Source: Thioclava indica
GTDB lineage: Bacteria; Pseudomonadota; Alphaproteobacteria; Rhodobacterales; Rhodobacteraceae
Length of the DNA stretch: 64,000 nucleotides
NCBI RefSeq assembly: GCF_000714545.1
Contig: NZ_AUNB01000018.1
Coordinates: 124,001-188,000 of the forward strand
Reading direction: 5' to 3'
The translations under genes and the position numbers were made by a program. Below the pieces are notes generated by a model, which saw only the letters and a list, made by a program, of their open reading frames with translations, had not been told where the DNA came from and ran no database searches. Each line of letters begins with the position of its first letter. Position 1 is the first letter of the stretch. Below are positions 60,410 to 64,000 of the stretch, piece by piece.

Positions 60410-61798
60410 ATGATTTTGGAAAGCCGGAACTGGGATGAAATGGAGGTCGGCCAAAGCGCAGAGCTGAAACGGCTGTGCACGGCGGATGATTTCTATGTCT
60501 TTGCCGCGGCGTCGGGCAATCACAACCCGGTCCATCTTGAGGCCGAGGATGGCGATGGCGACGGGGTGCGTGAGGCCTATGCGCCGGGCATGTTCGTCGC
60601 CTCGCTGATTACAGCGGTGCTGGGGAACTTTTTGCCGGGGCCGGGCACGCTTTATCGCTCGCAAAGCCTGAATTTTCACGATCATGCCTTGGCGGGAGAC
60701 GAATTATGCGCGCGCGTCGAGGTGGTGGAAAAGCTGGCCGATGGCGCGGTGCGTTTTGCTACGCAGGTCACACGGATCAGCGATGGCGCGCTGATCGTGG
60801 ATGGTATGGCCGATGTGTTTGCCCCCAAGAAACATCTGAAATTCGACGCGCTCGAAGTGCCCGGCCTGATAAGCCAGCGCCATCGCCATTTCGAGAAACT
60901 GCTCGAACGCGCCGAGCCGCTGCCCGATCTTGTCACGGCAGTGGTCTGTCCCGAGGAACCGGCCTCGCTGGAAGGCGCGATTTTGGCTGCCGAACATCGC
61001 ATCATCGAGCCGCTCTTGATTGGTAATCCCGAAAAGATCATGCGGGCGGCTGACGAGTGCGGTCACGATGCCACCCGCTTTGAAATCCTGCCCGCCGAGA
61101 GCGCGCGCGACGCTGCCCGCCTGGCCGTGCAACTGGTCAATGACGGGCGTGCGGGCGCGATTATGAAAGGGCATCTGCACACCGATACGCTGCTCAAACC
61201 GATGCTGGATAAGGTTACGGGGCTGCGCATGGGGCGTCGTTTCACCCATGTTTTCGTGATGGATGTGCCCGGCGTGCCCCATCCGCTGATCGTCACCGAT
61301 GCCGCGATCAACATCGCGCCAGATCTGGTGACCAAGGTGGATATCGTGCAAAACGCGATCGACGTGGCGATCTCGATTGGCATTGCGGTGCCCAAGGTCG
61401 GCGTGCTGAGCGCGGTCGAAACCGTGACGCCCTCGATCCCGTCCTCGCTGGATGCCGCGCTTCTGTCGAAAATGGCCGAGCGCGGACAGATCACCGGGGG
61501 CGAGGTCGACGGGCCGCTGGCGATGGATAACGCGGTCGATCTGGGGGCCGCGCGCACCAAGGGCTTGCGCGGGCAGGTGGCAGGGCGCGCCGAGGTGCTG
61601 GTCGCGCCGGGCATCGACTCCGCCAATATGCTGGCCAAGCAACTGGCCTATATCTCGCATGCCGAAGGGGCTGGACTGATGCTGGGGGCGAAAGTTCCGG
61701 TAATCCTCAATTCGCGCTCCGATAGCTCGATGGCGCGGCTGGCCTCGGCGGCGGTGGCCTCAATCCACTATTTCCGACTGCGGGGGAATGTAGAATGA
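60410..61798 (+). CDS. Bifunctional MaoC-type hydratase / phosphate acetyltransferase
   Basis: 462 residues from the ATG at 60410, with AGGAGA before it. The N-terminal ~130 residues are a MaoC/hot-dog domain, with the active-site pattern FAAASGNHNPVHLEAE and the APGMFVASLITAVLGN helix. The rest (about 160-460) is a phosphotransacetylase domain, with GDPEKIMRAA-like sequence, VPGVPHPLIVTDAAINIAPD and GIAVPKVGVLSAVETVTPSI. The Pta part makes acetyl phosphate from acetyl-CoA; the hydratase role is inferred from the fold. ackA begins in its stop codon (ATGA), which completes the acetate pathway. Confidence 0.92.
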   Translation: MILESRNWDEMEVGQSAELKRLCTADDFYVFAAASGNHNPVHLEAEDGDGDGVREAYAPGMFVASLITAVLGNFLPGPGTLYRSQSLNFHDHALAGDELCARVEVVEKLADGAVRFATQVTRISDGALIVDGMADVFAPKKHLKFDALEVPGLISQRHRHFEKLLERAEPLPDLVTAVVCPEEPASLEGAILAAEHRIIEPLLIGNPEKIMRAADECGHDATRFEILPAESARDAARLAVQLVNDGRAGAIMKGHLHTDTLLKPMLDKVTGLRMGRRFTHVFVMDVPGVPHPLIVTDAAINIAPDLVTKVDIVQNAIDVAISIGIAVPKVGVLSAVETVTPSIPSSLDAALLSKMAERGQITGGEVDGPLAMDNAVDLGAARTKGLRGQVAGRAEVLVAPGIDSANMLAKQLAYISHAEGAGLMLGAKVPVILNSRSDSSMARLASAAVASIHYFRLRGNVE

Positions 61799-62964
61799 CA
61801 CGCGCGATTTTAACTGTGAATTCAGGGTCTTCTTCGCTAAAGCTCGGGTTGTTTAGCGAAAATCTGGATATGCTGGCGATGGGCCATGTTGACCGGATCG
61901 GGCGTCGCGAAGCGGCGATGAAACTGACCGGAGCGGATGGCGCGTCGCTGCCGCTTTCCGAAACCGCGCCCGAAGCCTTCGCCACCAACGCTGCCGCGTT
62001 GGAAACCGCGCTAGACGCCTTTCGCGCCGATTTCGACGCACTCGAAATTGTCGCGGTCGGGCATCGCATCGTGCATGGCGGGCTTAAGCACGCCGCGCCC
62101 GAAAAGGTGACAGCGGCGCTGATCAAAGACCTCGCGCGGCTCGCCCCCTACGCGCCATTGCACCAGCCCCACAATCTCGCCGGTATTCGTGCCGCGATTG
62201 ACGCCTTTCCCGGCGTTCCGCAAATTGCGTGTTATGACACGGCCTTCCATCGCGGCCATCCGTTCGTGTCCGATGTTTACGCCCTGCCGCGCGCCTATTA
62301 CGAGAAGGGCGTGCGCCGCTACGGCTTTCACGGGCTAAGCTATGACTACATCGAAAGTGAACTGGCGCGCAGCGAACCCGATCTGCATGCCGGGCGCGTC
62401 GTGGTAGCCCATCTTGGGTCGGGCGCCTCGATGTGCGCGCTTAAGGGCGGTAAATCCATTGCCTCAAGTCTTGGGTTTTCGGCGCTCGACGGGCTGCCGA
62501 TGGGCACCCGCTCGGGCGAGTTGGACCCGGGCGTTGTTCTCTATCTGATGGATCAAGAGGGGATGGGTGCGGCCGAGATTTCCGATCTGCTTTACAAGAA
62601 ATCCGGCCTTCTTGGCCTGTCGGGCATCTCTAATGACATGCGCACGCTTGAGGACAGCGACGATCCCCATGCCGCGCAGGCCATCGCCTATTTCGCCTTC
62701 CGCATCAAACGTGAGATCGGCGCGATGGCGGCCGCGCTTGGCGGGCTCGACGGGATCGTGTTTTGCGGCGGGATCGGTGAAAATTCTGCGCGCCTGCGCG
62801 CCGAGGTCTGCGCCGATATGGGCTGGCTCGGCATTGATCTTGACGCGGAGGCAAACGCGCAAAGCGCGCGCGATATCGGCGCGGATCGGGTGCGCGTAAT
62901 GGTGATTCCGACCAATGAGGAAATTATCATCGCCCGTGCCGCGCGCAAGGTTCTCAGCCTTTAA
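61795..62964 (+). CDS. ackA: Acetate kinase
   Basis: Interconverts acetyl phosphate plus ADP and acetate plus ATP. 389 residues, starting in the 4-bp overlap with the MaoC-Pta gene. ASKHA-fold motifs: LTVNSGSSSLKLGLF (first phosphate loop), VGHRIVHGG, CYDTAFHRGHP, VVAHLGSGASMCALKGGKSI, PMGTRSGELDPGV and VFCGGIGENSARLRA near the end. The overlap implies coupled translation with Pta, so enzyme ratios are linked. A symmetrical repeat element lies between its stop and the converging aminopeptidase gene. Confidence 0.96.
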   Translation: MTRAILTVNSGSSSLKLGLFSENLDMLAMGHVDRIGRREAAMKLTGADGASLPLSETAPEAFATNAAALETALDAFRADFDALEIVAVGHRIVHGGLKHAAPEKVTAALIKDLARLAPYAPLHQPHNLAGIRAAIDAFPGVPQIACYDTAFHRGHPFVSDVYALPRAYYEKGVRRYGFHGLSYDYIESELARSEPDLHAGRVVVAHLGSGASMCALKGGKSIASSLGFSALDGLPMGTRSGELDPGVVLYLMDQEGMGAAEISDLLYKKSGLLGLSGISNDMRTLEDSDDPHAAQAIAYFAFRIKREIGAMAAALGGLDGIVFCGGIGENSARLRAEVCADMGWLGIDLDAEANAQSARDIGADRVRVMVIPTNEEIIIARAARKVLSL

Positions 62965-62992
62965 GCGCGGCGCGCGGAACCATTGCGGGACG

Positions 62993-63065
62993 CTCCGCGG
63001 GGAGTATTTGAGGCTAGATGAAAGCAGACCGCCTTTTCATCTAGCTCGAAATACTCCTGCCGGAG
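62993..63065. repeat. Inverted repeat related to the CCCGGGATATTT family (copy D)
   Basis: Left arm (62993-63023) and right arm (63035-63065) pair almost fully: CTCCGCGGGGAGTATTT with AAATACTCCTGCCGGAG, and CTAGATGAAA with TTTCATCTAG, around an 11-nt loop. The core is GGAGTATTT rather than GGGATATTT and there is no GGGGGCGCTGCCCCC outer arm. Placed between two convergent genes, it can serve as a terminator in both directions. Confidence 0.7.
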
Positions 63066-63093
63066 GCATCCGAGGTTTGACAAAACCGCACGA

Positions 63094-64000
63094 TCAGAGA
63101 GGGGCGCAGGCGCTCTCCAGCCAGGTCTTTGCATCCGCGCTGACATGCGCGGCGATGCGGGACTGCACCTGCGCGTGATAGGCGTTCAACCAGTCGCGTT
63201 CGTCGGGCGATAGCAGGCTTGTGTCGATCAGGCGGCGATCAATTGGCACGAAGGTCAGCGTGTCAAAGCTGAGCTGGTCGCGATTGTCGCCCTTGGCGGG
63301 GGCAGTTTGCGTGACGATCAGGTTTTCTATGCGGATACCAAACGCGCCTTCGCGGTAATAACCCGGCTCGTTGGACAGGATCATGCCGGGTTCCAGCGCG
63401 ATGTCAGAGACGCGCGAAATCCGCGCCGGGCCTTCATGCACGCAAAGCGCGGCCCCCACGCCATGACCCGTGCCGTGATCATAATCCCAGCCTTCGGCCC
63501 AAAGCGGCGCGCGTGCCAGCGCATCAAGATGCGCCCCCGCAACGCCGCGCGGGAAGCGTGCGCGCGAGAGGGCGATCATGCCTTGCAGGACGCGGGTAAA
63601 GGGGGCGCGGGCCTCAGGCGGCACATCGCCCACCGCGACCGTGCGGGTGATATCGGTCGTGCCATCGACATATTGCCCGCCCGAATCCACCAACAGCAAC
63701 TCGCCGGGTTTGACGGGGCGGTTTGTGACCTCGTTGACGCGGTAATGCACGATTGCGCCGTTACCCCCCGCGCCACAGATCGTATCAAAGCTGATATCCA
63801 GCAACGCATTGGTTTCTCGGCGGAAACCTTCCAGCGCGGTGACGACGTCGATTTCGCTCAGCTTGCCTCTCGGGGCCTCGCGATCCAGCCAGGCGAGGAA
63901 CTCGACCATCGCGCAGGCGTCGCGGTGATGGGCAGCCTGCATACCCGCGATTTCGGCGGCGTTCTTGCGCGCCTTGGGCAGGATGCAGGGATCGCGCGCC
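63094..64000 (-). CDS. M24-family Xaa-Pro aminopeptidase, N-terminus outside the window
   Basis: Only the C-terminal ~300 residues are visible; the frame is open to the window edge at 64000 with no start there (it reads ARDPCILPKARKNAAEIAGM before the first internal ATG at 63942). The pita-bread metallopeptidase ligands are present: the Asp pair in LLVDSGGQYVDGTTDITRT, His in DHGTGHGVG, and the two Glu in ILSNEPGYY and FGIRIENL. Members remove N-terminal residues before proline. The full protein would be about 590-600 residues if it follows the long bacterial form; this cannot be checked here. Confidence 0.9.
   Translation of the reverse strand, partial: ARDPCILPKARKNAAEIAGMQAAHHRDACAMVEFLAWLDREAPRGKLSEIDVVTALEGFRRETNALLDISFDTICGAGGNGAIVHYRVNEVTNRPVKPGELLLVDSGGQYVDGTTDITRTVAVGDVPPEARAPFTRVLQGMIALSRARFPRGVAGAHLDALARAPLWAEGWDYDHGTGHGVGAALCVHEGPARISRVSDIALEPGMILSNEPGYYREGAFGIRIENLIVTQTAPAKGDNRDQLSFDTLTFVPIDRRLIDTSLLSPDERDWLNAYHAQVQSRIAAHVSADAKTWLESACAPL

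Overview
The window is a GC-rich (roughly 60-65 %) chromosomal segment from an alphaproteobacterium of the order Rhodobacterales (Rhodobacteraceae/Roseobacteraceae). This rests on gene content and order: a SAM/SAH-type riboswitch in front of metK, small families largely confined to this group (DUF2842, DUF6476, DUF2484), the long acidic protein at 2156-5164, and the murG-murC-DUF2484-murB-ddl-ftsQ-ftsA-ftsZ-lpxC order. I cannot resolve the genus. No tRNA, rRNA, CRISPR array, prophage or intact insertion sequence was seen.

Layout. 1-5.9 kb: end of a short-chain acyl-CoA-type regulator, a LysR regulator, thiamine pyrophosphokinase, a 1002-residue acidic protein of unknown function, and a LysE exporter gene broken by an in-frame TAG. 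5.9-13.7 kb: DUF2842, purA, secG, pyrG, purD, xseA and a small secreted protein. 13.7-24.9 kb: an AlkB-type membrane monooxygenase, lysoplasmalogenase, ftsY, an EamA transporter, YciB/IspZ, a glutathione transferase, an alpha/beta hydrolase, metZ, folE2, a 1.1-kb stretch of gene remnants and an aldo/keto reductase. 25-28.2 kb: kdsA plus two capsule-export genes (KpsE-like and KpsT-like). 28.3-31.3 kb: a uracil-DNA glycosylase-family gene, SseB, and an AT-richer gene for a HEPN (ApeA-like) protein that looks acquired. 31.3-39.4 kb: rpoH, cardiolipin synthase, rluD, DUF6476, ybeY, corC, lnt, riboswitch, metK. 39.8-42.7 kb: a tripartite tricarboxylate transporter (tctCBA). 42.7-58.5 kb: the division and cell-wall cluster (murD inverted; ftsW-murG-murC-DUF2484-murB-ddl-ftsQ-ftsA, ftsZ, lpxC, bamD, recN). 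58.5-64 kb: an NTF2-like protein with a GlcD-type FAD oxidase, a MaoC-phosphotransacetylase fusion with ackA, and a truncated M24 aminopeptidase.

How the genes work together. Most of the window is core housekeeping. Peptidoglycan precursor synthesis (MurD, MurC, MurB, Ddl, MurG) and the divisome (FtsW, FtsQ, FtsA, FtsZ) are translationally coupled by stop/start overlaps, followed by lipid A (LpxC) and outer-membrane assembly (BamD). YbeY, CorC, Lnt and MetK form a second conserved run. The MaoC-Pta/AckA pair interconverts acetyl-CoA, acetyl phosphate and acetate.

The most notable non-standard items are: (i) a dispersed intergenic inverted-repeat family with outer arms GGGGGCGCTGCCCCC and inner arms containing CCCGGGATATTT, seen complete at 10070-10317 and 16919-17051, as a half copy at the murD/ftsW junction, and as inner arms only near 63.0 kb; (ii) the HEPN gene; (iii) collinear remnants of an acyl-CoA ligase and a LuxR-type regulator; (iv) an 11-bp inverted repeat and clustered GANTC sites in front of ftsZ; and (v) divergent rluD and DUF6476 genes whose ATG codons overlap inside one CATG.
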